Below the pieces are notes generated by a model that saw only the letters and a list, made by a program, of their open reading frames with translations, made no database searches and had not been told where the DNA came from. From positions 1-47,960 of the forward strand of contig NZ_VDCQ01000072.1 of the NCBI RefSeq assembly GCF_006265175.1: 47,960 nucleotides of DNA, given 5' to 3'. The stretch's first letter is position 1, and each line of letters begins with the position of its first letter. The stretch comes from Paenibacillus hemerocallicola (GTDB lineage: Bacteria; Bacillota; Bacilli; Paenibacillales; NBRC-103111). The position numbers were made by a program, and so were the translations under genes. Positions 1 through 7,297 of the stretch are shown here, piece by piece.

Positions 1-1725
1 CGGCAGCTGTATTTTCCGATGAAGCAGTGGACCGGCGTTCACGCGCTGCATATTGCCAATCTGGAGTCAAGCGGGTTTGTTGCTCTTCCGCAACCTTCAG
101 CGGGAACCGTAAGCGGAACGGTGTATGGTCCCGGTCTTGAACCGTTGGAAGGCGCGAATGTGAATGTGAGCGGCTACGGCGTTTTATCAGTCGTAACCGG
201 GCCGGACGGTGCCTTCGTGATGCCTCGGGTTCCTGGCGGCTGGCAACGGATAACGGCAAGGAAAGACGACTATCGCACGACAGTTTCGGATGCCGTCTAT
301 GTAGAAGCAGGTCAAACTGTGAGCATCATGCTTGAGCTGGAGGACAGCTCGCCTCCGGTGTTGACCGGTACGCCGGCGGTAGGCGAGGGAATCGGGGAAC
401 CGGTACAGGCGACGGTGTCCCGCGACGGATGGCTGTACCTCGTACCGGAATCGGTGCTCCCGGTGCCGGCGCAGCTCGAAGCGGCTGCCGTCAGCACTTC
501 GGTGTACGCCGTCCGCACCGGGGTTGCGGCCCATAACCCGGCTTTCCTCGATACATCCGGCTTCGTCGAGGGGCGGTATATGTTGTATGCGGTAGACGGA
601 CGCGGACGCGTATCGGCAGGATCGCCCGTGCTGCTGCTATCGGCCAACCAATCGGTCGTGGACAATGAAGATCCGCTCGTTCGTTATGCCGGGACATGGG
701 CGACGACACGCAATGACGACCGGCATATCGGCAGCAGCGCCGTGACGGCGACGACGGACGGAGCCTCTCTCGAAATTCCGTTTTATGGCTCACGGGCGCA
801 GCTGCTCGGCGTTCGCTTTCATACGCACGGCAAAGCCGCGATATATATCGACGGCGAGTACCGAACGACGGTAGACAACTACCGCGCAAGCTGGAAAGCG
901 CAGGAGGTCATATTCGATACGGGACCGCTGCCGGAGGGAGCGCACATCATCCGGTACGAACGGATCGGCGAGAAAAACCCCGCCTCCAGCAATTATTTCA
1001 TCCATTTCGACGCGTTGCGTATCATGACTGCGGCGCAGTTGCCTCCTATTGCGAATCGCGTCGGGGAAGGACCGGTTGCCATCGGCACGCCGGTAGCGGC
1101 AGCAAGCTCCAAGAGCGCTACCCTTTATCTTGTCCCGCGAAGCACGAGCGTGTCCCGCAGTGCGATTGAAGCGGCAGGGGCAGCAGCTAACGGAGCAAGC
1201 GTAACGGTGACGGCTGCGGCATACGGGCTGCTCGACACGATCGGTTTTTCGCCGGGGCTGTACAGCGTGTATGCGATCGATGCGAAGGGCGACGTATCCG
1301 AAGCGCTTCCGCCGATTCCCGTGATCGATCCCGACGAAACGATTGTAGACAGCGCAGGACCGGTTGTCTACTATAGCGGTACGTGGTATACCACAAGCAA
1401 TGACATTCGGCATATTGGCAATAGCGCGGTGACTGCGATGAACGATGGGGCTTATGTCGACATTCCGTTTTACGGGAAAAGGGCGCAACTGCTCGGCATT
1501 CGCTTTCATACGCACGGCAAAGCCGCGATTTACATCGATGGCGAGTACCGGACGACCGTAGACAACTACCTCGCAAGCTGGAAGGCGCAGGAGGTCATAT
1601 TCGATACGGGAGAGCTGCCGGCAGGGCTGCATACGATCCGATACGAGCGGATCGGCGAGAAAAACCCCGCCTCCAGCGACTATTTGGTTCACTTTGACGC
1701 GCTTCGGGCGATAAACGAGCCATAA
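1..1725 (+). CDS. C-terminal part of a giant modular secreted lyase-like protein (5' end outside window)
   Basis: The reading frame is open from base 1, so the gene begins upstream of the window; the internal ATG at 19 is not the start. The visible 574 codons match the architecture of the C-terminus of the lyase at 19000-24993: a KQWTG.H segment, a carboxypeptidase-regulatory-like beta-sandwich (about bases 100-345), then two copies of a unit made of a LYLVP spacer (near 430 and 1117) and a GTW/IPFYG/IYIDG beta-sandwich (about 655-1030 and 1340-1710). The two copies share nearly identical stretches such as FHTHGKAAIYIDGEYRTTVD, so they arose by recent internal duplication. Such modules are non-catalytic and probably bind carbohydrate or the cell wall. 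The catalytic part is not visible; a heparinase II/III-like domain is inferred from the paralogue only. Confidence 0.8.
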   Translation, partial: RQLYFPMKQWTGVHALHIANLESSGFVALPQPSAGTVSGTVYGPGLEPLEGANVNVSGYGVLSVVTGPDGAFVMPRVPGGWQRITARKDDYRTTVSDAVYVEAGQTVSIMLELEDSSPPVLTGTPAVGEGIGEPVQATVSRDGWLYLVPESVLPVPAQLEAAAVSTSVYAVRTGVAAHNPAFLDTSGFVEGRYMLYAVDGRGRVSAGSPVLLLSANQSVVDNEDPLVRYAGTWATTRNDDRHIGSSAVTATTDGASLEIPFYGSRAQLLGVRFHTHGKAAIYIDGEYRTTVDNYRASWKAQEVIFDTGPLPEGAHIIRYERIGEKNPASSNYFIHFDALRIMTAAQLPPIANRVGEGPVAIGTPVAAASSKSATLYLVPRSTSVSRSAIEAAGAAANGASVTVTAAAYGLLDTIGFSPGLYSVYAIDAKGDVSEALPPIPVIDPDETIVDSAGPVVYYSGTWYTTSNDIRHIGNSAVTAMNDGAYVDIPFYGKRAQLLGIRFHTHGKAAIYIDGEYRTTVDNYLASWKAQEVIFDTGELPAGLHTIRYERIGEKNPASSDYLVHFDALRAINEP

Positions 1726-1932
1726 CCTCGTTGTTTGTTTGGGCTGCGCAACAGCTTCGAGACGAAAGTGGTGGATCGGCATCATACGCAAGAAGTAATA
1801 CTGGAACAAAATAGGGAGATTGTTGTTGCGTAAATGAGCCGATTGGACCAAAGGCTGGCTGGGAGAATTTGATGAATAGGAGGCGGAGCGGCTGTCCTTA
1901 AGCGTGCAGGGATCGCGACGTAACAGTGATAC

Positions 1933-1954
1933 GCGGGGCGGCTGACCGCCCCGC
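1933..1954 (+). terminator. GC-rich hairpin downstream of the modular protein gene
   Basis: GCGGGGCGG (1933-1941) pairs perfectly with CCGCCCCGC (1946-1954) around a CTGA loop. It lies about 210 bases after the stop at 1725. No T-run follows, so it may be a weak or factor-assisted terminator, or only an mRNA-stabilising hairpin. Confidence 0.45.
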
Positions 1955-2113
1955 CCTTCACCGCTTCAGCGGCTGCAAATCCGGGTGGATACGCCGCTCC
2001 CGTATCCAGAGCCGGATTGTATTAATCAATCTTTCATATACGAAGTAAAAGGATATCTGCATCGCAAATTTACTTTATCTTCCGCCTAGCCAATGAGTCG
2101 TCCCGCTATTTGG

Positions 2114-2142
2114 TTGCATTGGGAAATAAGGTATGTTAGAAT
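2114..2142 (+). promoter_or_regulatory. Sigma-A-type promoter of the cfr-like leader transcript
   Basis: A TTGCAT hexamer (2114-2119) and a TAGAAT hexamer (2137-2142) are separated by exactly 17 bases. The -10 is one base off consensus; the -35 is poor. A start near 2149 would put the whole attenuator (2181-2358) inside the leader RNA. Confidence 0.5.
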
Positions 2143-2159
2143 TTCGCTAACGCTTAACG

Positions 2160-2282
2160 ATGGGAGATGAAGAGGATAATGTAATCTTTCTTGCTTACCG
2201 CTTAAAGAACAATCAAGCTCTGTTCTGTTCTTTATCCGGCAAGAAAGTTACTTATTCTTTTCACTCAATAAATATATTCTGA
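2160..2282 (+). CDS. Possible 40-residue leader peptide within the attenuator
   Basis: An ATG at 2160, about 11 bases after the predicted transcription start, opens 40 codons (MGDEEDNVIFLAY...) ending at TGA 2280-2282. It covers both segment 1 and segment 2 of the attenuator, so a ribosome stalled in its first third would cover segment 1. There is no good ribosome binding site. A nested MKRIM reading frame (2167-2184) ends exactly where segment 1 starts and is an alternative. Translation of either is inferred only from position. Confidence 0.3.
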   Translation: MGDEEDNVIFLAYRLKNNQALFCSLSGKKVTYSFHSINIF

Positions 2283-2358
2283 TTTGGCCTGTATCGGCTT
2301 GAATCGCTGTATTTCATTGAGCTACAAGAAAGGTAACTTTCTTGTAGCTTTTTTATTT
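2181..2358 (+). promoter_or_regulatory. Three-segment transcription attenuator upstream of the cfr-like gene
   Basis: Three related segments can form mutually exclusive pairs. Segment 1 (2181-2193, ends CTTTCTTGC) pairs with segment 2 (2239-2251, GCAAGAAAGTTAC) with one bulge; AAAGAAC (2204-2210) and GTTCTTT (2226-2232) stack inside. Segment 2 can instead pair perfectly over 12 bases with segment 3 (2334-2345, GTAACTTTCTTG). Segment 3 is also the 3' arm of an intrinsic terminator: GCTACAAGAAAG (2321-2332), a GTAA loop, CTTTCTTGTAGC (2337-2348), then T6 (2349-2354). Pair 1:2 allows termination and pair 2:3 prevents it. The same logic controls several ribosome-targeting-antibiotic resistance genes (erm and ABC-F types), where a drug-stalled ribosome covers segment 1. 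Drug dependence here is inferred. Confidence 0.75.
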
Positions 2359-2372
2359 ATCAAAAGGAGTTC

Positions 2373-2411
2373 ATGGTGATGAAACTGACGTTTGCCCATG
2401 AAGGCAGCTGA
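2373..2411 (+). CDS. Possible 12-residue peptide ORF after the attenuator
   Basis: AAAAGGAG (2362-2369) sits 3 bases before ATG 2373, and a second in-frame ATG at 2379 has better spacing. The frame (MVMKLTFAHEGS) stops at TGA 2409-2411. It may be a second leader peptide or a relic start; only the ribosome binding site supports it. Confidence 0.25.
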   Translation: MVMKLTFAHEGS

Positions 2412-2469
2412 GACAACATCAAAGATCGTTGATTTGAAAAGCTAACTATTTCTAGGAGGATGAAAGCGA

Positions 2470-2583
2470 TGATGATTGAGGTTGTAGATGATCAAGTGAA
2501 CCGGTCACTGTCGATTGACGCGGTTCATCATAAAATTACACGAATGCCGGAGATTTATCCATTTATCGACAAATGCACGTAGC
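2470..2583 (+). CDS. Possible 37-residue small ORF between attenuator and cfr-like gene
   Basis: A textbook AGGAGG (2455-2460) lies 9 bases before ATG 2470. The frame reads MMIEVVDDQVNRSLSIDAVH... and stops at TAG 2581-2583, about 110 bases before the methyltransferase start. I do not recognise the peptide. It could be a translated upstream ORF, or the 5' end of a decayed gene. The ribosome binding site is stronger than that of many real genes in this window, which is the only reason to list it. Confidence 0.35.
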
Positions 2584-2694
2584 GAATCAGTCTGCATACG
2601 CTTCGTGTCCTTTCCAGCATAGTTGATTAATGGACGCTCGAAAGCAAAGGTTACGGATGCTTTTAGCGTTGTTCTCCGGCTGGAAGGAGAATTA

Positions 2695-3726
2695 ATGAAA
2701 CCAACCTCGAAATACGAAACGATTCGACAAATGTTGTCGGATCTGAAGTTGCCCGAATTTCGGTATCTGCAAATTTTGGATGCGATATTCAAGCGAAAAA
2801 TCGGCGAATACGAACGGATGACCATGCTTCCCAAGGTGTTGCGCGACGAATTGATTCGGACGCTTGGTCGGCACGTCTCCAGCGTTACGCCGATACTCGA
2901 AAAATCGTCGAAGCAGGTCAGCAAGGTATTGTTTGCCATTGCGGGCGGAGAGCGAGTGGAGACAGTTCGACTTAGCTATCAGCGTGGATGGAATTCGTTT
3001 TGCATTTCCTCCCAGTGCGGCTGCGGATTCGGCTGCCGGTTTTGTGCCACCGGCGCTATCGGCTTGAAACGAAATCTTAACGCTAATGAAATAACTGACC
3101 AACTGTTGTACTTTCATTTGAACGGCCAAACTTTGGACAGCATCTCATTTATGGGAATGGGAGAGGCTCTAGCGAACCCGCATATTTTCGATGCGCTAAC
3201 GATTTTGACCGACCCGCGTATATTTGGTTTAGGCCATCGAAGAATTACGGTTTCCACGATCGGCATTATGCCGGGCATTGACAGGCTGACAAGGGAGTTC
3301 CCGCAGGTCAACCTGACCTTCTCGCTGCATTCGCCGTTTGATGAACAGCGAAGCGAGCTGATGCCAATCAACGACCGCTTCCCGTTACATGACGTGATGA
3401 AGGCGTTAGACCGGCATATCCGGGATACGGGGAGAAAAGTATATATCGCCTATATTATGCTTCGAGGGATTAACGATTCGACTGAGCATGCGGAAGCGGT
3501 TGCCGTTCTGCTGCGGGGTAGGGGATCTGGGGAGCATCTGTATCACGTCAACCTGATTCCCTACAATTCAACCGATGTAACGCCCGAAAGCTTCGGGCAA
3601 TCTGACCGAAACCGGATCAAAAAGTTCGTTTGGGTCTTAAAGTCGAAGGGAATCAACGTCACGGTTCGAACCCAATTCGGATCGGACATTGACGCGGCTT
3701 GCGGTCAGTTATACCGAACCAGATAA
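2695..3726 (+). CDS. cfr-like (clb/clc type): Cfr-type 23S rRNA (adenine2503-C8) methyltransferase, radical SAM
   Basis: Predicted to methylate C8 of A2503 in 23S rRNA, which in characterised Cfr proteins gives resistance to phenicols, lincosamides, oxazolidinones, pleuromutilins and streptogramin A. The 343 residues match the usual length (staphylococcal Cfr is 349). Visible motifs: SFCISSQCGC (methyl-accepting Cys103), the radical-SAM CX3CX2C cluster (C110, C114, C117, in CGFGCRFCATG), SISFMGMGEALAN, NLTFSLHSP, and the C-terminal DIDAACGQLY with catalytic Cys336. The SSQCGC form and the ERVETV, KVYIAYIML and YHVNLI segments resemble Cfr rather than housekeeping RlmN, which has SSQVGC. I chose ATG 2695 because AAGGAG lies 6 bases upstream; an in-frame ATG at 2623 lacks one. 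The gene is AT-richer than its neighbours and stands alone. Resistance activity is inferred. Confidence 0.9.
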   Translation: MKPTSKYETIRQMLSDLKLPEFRYLQILDAIFKRKIGEYERMTMLPKVLRDELIRTLGRHVSSVTPILEKSSKQVSKVLFAIAGGERVETVRLSYQRGWNSFCISSQCGCGFGCRFCATGAIGLKRNLNANEITDQLLYFHLNGQTLDSISFMGMGEALANPHIFDALTILTDPRIFGLGHRRITVSTIGIMPGIDRLTREFPQVNLTFSLHSPFDEQRSELMPINDRFPLHDVMKALDRHIRDTGRKVYIAYIMLRGINDSTEHAEAVAVLLRGRGSGEHLYHVNLIPYNSTDVTPESFGQSDRNRIKKFVWVLKSKGINVTVRTQFGSDIDAACGQLYRTR

Positions 3727-3783
3727 TCGATGTTGAAAACTTAATTTGTTCTCCGGTCTCCGTCGGTCCGCCAGCTGGAAGAA

Positions 3784-3815
3784 AACACGGCTGCCCTGAA
3801 AATGGCAACCGTGTT
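3784..3815 (+). terminator. Hairpin after the cfr-like gene
   Basis: AACACGG and TGCC (3784-3795) pair with GGCA and CCGTGTT (3804-3815), with one mismatch in the stem. It lies about 60 bases after the stop at 3726. Only short T clusters follow, so termination strength is uncertain. Confidence 0.5.
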
Positions 3816-3964
3816 TGTAGTTTCAGATAAGAAGGAAAGAGAGGAGCCGGTAGATTGGAACAGCGGAAAGGGCATGCAGGAACGGTGAGAAGTGCATCGC
3901 CTAATTAGTTCCATATGGACGAGTGGCCGTAAGTCGGCCTAAAATCCTCCGTTATCAAAATGCG

Positions 3965-3990
3965 AACAAGCCCCGGTGCCGGGGCTTGTT
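3965..3990 (+). terminator. Strong GC-rich hairpin before the amidohydrolase pair
   Basis: AACAAGCCCCGG (3965-3976) and CCGGGGCTTGTT (3979-3990) form a perfect 12-base inverted repeat. The sequence then reads TGTCAT rather than a clear T-run. It probably insulates the amidohydrolase genes from the cfr transcript. Confidence 0.6.
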
Positions 3991-4208
3991 TGTCATATCG
4001 TGCATACCGCCGAACCATCGATAAATCAATATAGGGGAATCGAAGAATTACTAAAGAAAATGAACGATTACCAATCGTATTCTGTTAGCAAGCGATTTAC
4101 AATGAATGATGACAAGATTGCTGCTGCTGCTTATGCGTCGGGCCTAGGCAGTAGCAACGCCAGGAAACTTTATATGCAGCGGTTGATTCGGGGGAGGAGT
4201 TAGAACAG

Positions 4209-5255
4209 ATGAGCGCCACTATGAAAAAGATCGACGTCGATGTGCATAATGCGCTGAAAAGCCCGAGAGATATTTATCCCTATTTTCCGCAGCCGTGGAA
4301 ATCCCAAGGGGCCGGGCTGCCCACAAGCGGTTATCCTTCGCCGATCGATTTCAAACGCGAAAACAGCATACCGCCGTCCGGCGGGCCGGCCGCTTCCGAC
4401 GCCGATTATATCGTGCAGCATTTGATCGAGCCGAACGATATCGAATTCGCCATCATGACCGGCCATTATTTCGACGTATCGGCACTGGTCGATCCCGATC
4501 ATGCAGCGGCGATTGCGAGCGCCTACAACGACTATATGGCGAACGATTGGCTGCCGAAGCATGCGTCGTTCCGCGGCACAATCGTCGTCGCCACGCAAGA
4601 CCCGTTTCAGGCGGTGCGGGAAATCGACCGGATGGCCGAACGTTCGTCGATGGCAGCCGTCGTGTTAAGCACGGCCCAGCCAGGGCTTCTCGGGCAGCGA
4701 CGGTTTCATCCGATCTACGAAGCGGCGGCGCGTCATGGTCTTCCGATCGCGATTCATCCGGGAGCAGACGGAGGGGGCGGGACGTATCCGCCGACGCCGT
4801 CCGGCTATCCGACCCATTTTATGGAATATCATTTGCGTACCTCGCAAAGCTTCCTCGGACACATGATCAGCTTGGTGTGCGAGGGGGTTCCCGAGAAGTT
4901 CCCGAATTTGAAATTCGCGATGCTCGGGGGCGGCGTCTCCTGGGTACCGCATCTGCTATGGCGGCTGGATAAAAACTACAAGGCGCTGCGCTCTACGGTG
5001 CCGTGGCTGAAACGGTTTCCGAGCGAATATATTCGCGACCATTTCCTGTTTTCTGCGAATCCGCTGGAAGAAGCGTACGACCCGCAAAATATGCTCGATC
5101 TGTTCAATATGATCGACGCCGAGAACGTTTTGCTTTATTCGAGCGACTATCCGAACCGGGACGACGGTACGGCGACGAACTTATTGAATCGTTTAAGCCC
5201 GGAAGCGCGGAAAAAAATAGTTTACGATAACGCCAAGAAGCTGTATCGGCTATGA
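4209..5255 (+). CDS. Amidohydrolase family 2 (PF04909) protein, paralogue 1 with altered conserved residues
   Basis: A 348-residue TIM-barrel metal-dependent hydrolase or decarboxylase of the ACMSD/gamma-resorcylate decarboxylase superfamily. The N-terminal IDVDVHN (Asp11-x-His13) is the family's variant of HxH. Further landmarks are PSGGPAASD (about 55-65), AIHPGADGG and SSDYP (311-315). The start is ATG 4209, 9 bases after GGGAGGAG. It is the first of two tandem paralogues, 18 bases before the next ATG, and clearly co-transcribed. Compared with paralogue 2 it has Gly240 where the other has Glu246 (GGG versus EGG), and Asn316 where the other has His322 (DYPN versus DYPH). Both positions are usually conserved in this family, so catalysis may be changed or lost. 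Substrate unknown. Confidence 0.85.
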   Translation: MSATMKKIDVDVHNALKSPRDIYPYFPQPWKSQGAGLPTSGYPSPIDFKRENSIPPSGGPAASDADYIVQHLIEPNDIEFAIMTGHYFDVSALVDPDHAAAIASAYNDYMANDWLPKHASFRGTIVVATQDPFQAVREIDRMAERSSMAAVVLSTAQPGLLGQRRFHPIYEAAARHGLPIAIHPGADGGGGTYPPTPSGYPTHFMEYHLRTSQSFLGHMISLVCEGVPEKFPNLKFAMLGGGVSWVPHLLWRLDKNYKALRSTVPWLKRFPSEYIRDHFLFSANPLEEAYDPQNMLDLFNMIDAENVLLYSSDYPNRDDGTATNLLNRLSPEARKKIVYDNAKKLYRL

Positions 5256-5273
5256 GAGGAGTTGTCCGATTCG

Positions 5274-6338
5274 ATGGCAGGTCAAATACAGAAAGTCATT
5301 GACGTCGATGTGCATCAAATGCTGCCCAGCGGGCAAGCGCTGCTTCCGTACTTGCCGGAGCCGTGGAAATCGCGGTACGCCAAAACGGGCTCAGGCGGCT
5401 CGGGCATGAACCTGCACAACCCGGTTGGGGTAATCCGTCAAGATTGCCGTCCGCCGTCCGGCGGTCCTACAGCTTCCGACCCGGATTTTATGGTTCAAGA
5501 CTTGCTGAAACCGTACAATATCGAACGCGTTGTTTTAACCGGCGATATGATGGGCATTTCTACGGGACACGATCCGGATTTTTCCGCCGCTATCGCCTCG
5601 GCCTATAACGATCATCTCGTCGAATATTGGCTGAATACGAAGCATGAGCATTATGTCGGTTCGATACTCGTTTCCTCGTTCGACGCCCATTTGGCGGCGA
5701 GAGAAATCGACCGGATGGCCGATCACCCGAAGATGGTCGGCGTCATTATGTGCAGCGGCCAGCGGAACTTGCTCGGCCAACGCAATTTTTACCCGATCTA
5801 TGAGGCGGCTTCCCGACACGGTCTGCCTGTAGCGATTCATCCGGGCAACGAAGGCGCCGGAGGAACGCCGCCGCCGACGGGGCACGGCTATCCGACCCGG
5901 TACTTGGAATGGCACACCAGCTTGTCCCAAAACTATATGGCCCAACTGACCAGCTTAATATGCGAAGGCGTGTTCGAGAAATTTCCGAAACTGAAGTTTG
6001 TATTGCTGGAGGGCGGCATCGCCTGGCTGCCGGGACTGATGTGGCAGATGGACAAAGCTTACAAGCAGCTGCGCGCTACGATGCCGTGGCTGAAACGATT
6101 GCCGAGCGAATATATTCGCGATCACTGCTATTTATCTACGCAGCCGATCGAGGAGCCGGATGATCCGAAGCAGCTAATGACTATATTCGACATGATCGAC
6201 GCCGAAAACTTCCTTATGTTCTCGACCGACTATCCGCATTGGGATAACGATATGCCGACGGAAATTTTGAAGAAGCTGCGTCCGGAACATAAGCAAAAAA
6301 TATATTACGATAACGCCAAAAAATTATATAACTTGTAA
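5274..6338 (+). CDS. Amidohydrolase family 2 (PF04909) protein, paralogue 2
   Basis: A 354-residue metal-dependent hydrolase or decarboxylase of the same family as the preceding gene, similar along its whole length (for example CEGV.EKFP.LKF and LPSEYIRDH). It keeps the complete motif set: IDVDVHQ near residue 8, AIHPGNEG, LLEGGIAW (Glu246) and STDYPHWD (Asp319, His322). I chose ATG 5274; its GAGAGGAG (5254-5261) is 12 bases away, which is long. An in-frame TTG at 5262 would abut the ribosome binding site and is less likely. The pair has no transporter or regulator of its own. Substrate unknown: the family covers aromatic acid decarboxylases and lactone hydrolases. Confidence 0.87.
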   Translation: MAGQIQKVIDVDVHQMLPSGQALLPYLPEPWKSRYAKTGSGGSGMNLHNPVGVIRQDCRPPSGGPTASDPDFMVQDLLKPYNIERVVLTGDMMGISTGHDPDFSAAIASAYNDHLVEYWLNTKHEHYVGSILVSSFDAHLAAREIDRMADHPKMVGVIMCSGQRNLLGQRNFYPIYEAASRHGLPVAIHPGNEGAGGTPPPTGHGYPTRYLEWHTSLSQNYMAQLTSLICEGVFEKFPKLKFVLLEGGIAWLPGLMWQMDKAYKQLRATMPWLKRLPSEYIRDHCYLSTQPIEEPDDPKQLMTIFDMIDAENFLMFSTDYPHWDNDMPTEILKKLRPEHKQKIYYDNAKKLYNL

Positions 6339-6362
6339 ATTGCCTTCCAATTAATGTAAGCA

Positions 6363-6403
6363 AACCAAGCCTTCCAAAGCCCAGCGGCGATGGAGGCTTG
6401 GTT
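6363..6403 (+). terminator. Terminator of the amidohydrolase pair
   Basis: AACCAAGCCT..CC (6363-6375) pairs with GG..AGGCTTGGTT (6392-6403) with one bulged T. CGTTTTC follows. It lies 25 bases after the stop at 6338. Confidence 0.7.
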
Positions 6404-6679
6404 CGTTTTCGCCGGTTTGACACTTTTTGCAGCCGTCGCTGTCTTTTTATAAAATTGAGTCGTAGAATCGTTCAAGTCCGAAACTCCGGCAAGCTTATTG
6501 AGAGTAACAGAATAGGAGAATAGCAGATAGTAGGCGTTGAAGACAATCTTACTATGACGATTGCATGTTGCTTACAAATGAATTCTCATGTTCAATCATT
6601 GCTTTTTGGCGAAAATGATGGATCAGACGGCCTAGTGGCTGTCATTTGTTAAAAAACAATCGGAAGCACCATATCGTTT

Positions 6680-6709
6680 TTGACCGCATTGCTTACGATC
6701 CATTATGAT
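6680..6709 (+). promoter_or_regulatory. Putative promoter of the GNAT gene
   Basis: TTGACC (6680-6685) and TATGAT (6704-6709) are 18 bases apart, each one base off consensus. The predicted start near 6716 leaves a short leader before the gene's GAGGTGG. Confidence 0.5.
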
Positions 6710-6732
6710 AATCAATATCGAGGTGGTACAAC

Positions 6733-7164
6733 ATGCAGGATAAGGTGACCATTGCAGAAGCTAAAGACTTCGACTATGAAAAATTGCGTGACATCTTCTT
6801 TACGGTCCGTCGCGATTCTTTCCACTGGGTGGATCCTCTAACATTAAGTTTATCCGATTTTGATAAAAGCACGAAGGATGAATTAATACTTGCCGCCTTT
6901 ATAGAGAACGAACTTGCAGGATTCGTATCCGTGTGGGAGCCGGACCGATTTATACATAATTTGTTTGTTAGAAAAGAGTTCCAGGGTCGTGGTATAGGAA
7001 CAGCTCTTGTAAAAGAAGTGAGCAGAAGATTAGGGCTGCCATTAACCCTTAAATGTGTAAAGGCAAATACCGACGCTTTGAATTATTATTTATCAAACCA
7101 ATGGACCATCGAACAGGAAGCTGAGAGCGCAGAAGGTTTATATTGTTTAATGAGGTACGAATGA
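6733..7164 (+). CDS. GNAT family N-acetyltransferase
   Basis: A 143-residue acetyl-CoA-dependent acyltransferase. The FQGRGIGTALV segment (Q84-G85-R86-G87-I88-G89) is the motif A pyrophosphate-binding loop of the GNAT fold (Q/RxxGxG/A). IHNLFVRKEF before it is the usual beta-4 strand, and ANTDALNYYLSNQW is the C-terminal helix-strand found in most GNATs. ATG 6733 follows GAGGTGG by 7 bases. The gene appears to be monocistronic and somewhat AT-richer than the surroundings. Such small stand-alone GNATs modify drugs, peptides or protein N-termini; the substrate cannot be told from sequence. Confidence 0.85.
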   Translation: MQDKVTIAEAKDFDYEKLRDIFFTVRRDSFHWVDPLTLSLSDFDKSTKDELILAAFIENELAGFVSVWEPDRFIHNLFVRKEFQGRGIGTALVKEVSRRLGLPLTLKCVKANTDALNYYLSNQWTIEQEAESAEGLYCLMRYE

Positions 7165-7244
7165 TCAGACCTTGCTTGCATCACCAGCAGCCTGTTGAAA
7201 CTAACGCGCAGTTTAGTATGGAAACCAGCGACTTGTTTTCCGTC

Positions 7245-7272
7245 TTGACATCCATATCGCTGCTGTCATACT
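7245..7272 (+). promoter_or_regulatory. Putative promoter of the RDD gene
   Basis: A perfect TTGACA (7245-7250) is followed after 16 bases by CATACT (7267-7272), which matches the -10 consensus at four of six positions. It lies just before the GGGAGG of the RDD gene. Confidence 0.45.
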
Positions 7273-7297
7273 TGCCTGTATAGGGAGGCTGGAGCCA

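Larger units (their letters stand above)
3727..4208. other. Gap after the cfr-like gene: two hairpins, no convincing gene
   Basis: The stretch holds two terminator-like hairpins (separate entries). A 75-codon frame (3976-4203) begins inside the second hairpin, has no ribosome binding site and resembles nothing I know. The ribosome binding site of the next gene (GGGAGGAG) lies at its right edge. Confidence 0.6.
6339..6732. other. Intergenic region: terminator and promoter only
   Basis: It contains the terminator of the amidohydrolase pair (6363-6403) and a promoter for the GNAT gene (6680-6709). The middle, about 6410-6670, is AT-rich, and I see no gene, RNA or repeat in it. Confidence 0.6.

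Noticed and set aside
2623-2694. Upstream in-frame ATG extending the Cfr-like protein by 24 residues
   Set aside because: No ribosome binding site at 2623; ATG 2695 has AAGGAG at correct spacing and gives the usual family length.
3976-4203. 75-codon plus-strand ORF between the cfr-like gene and the amidohydrolases
   Set aside because: It begins inside a strong hairpin, has no ribosome binding site and resembles no known protein.
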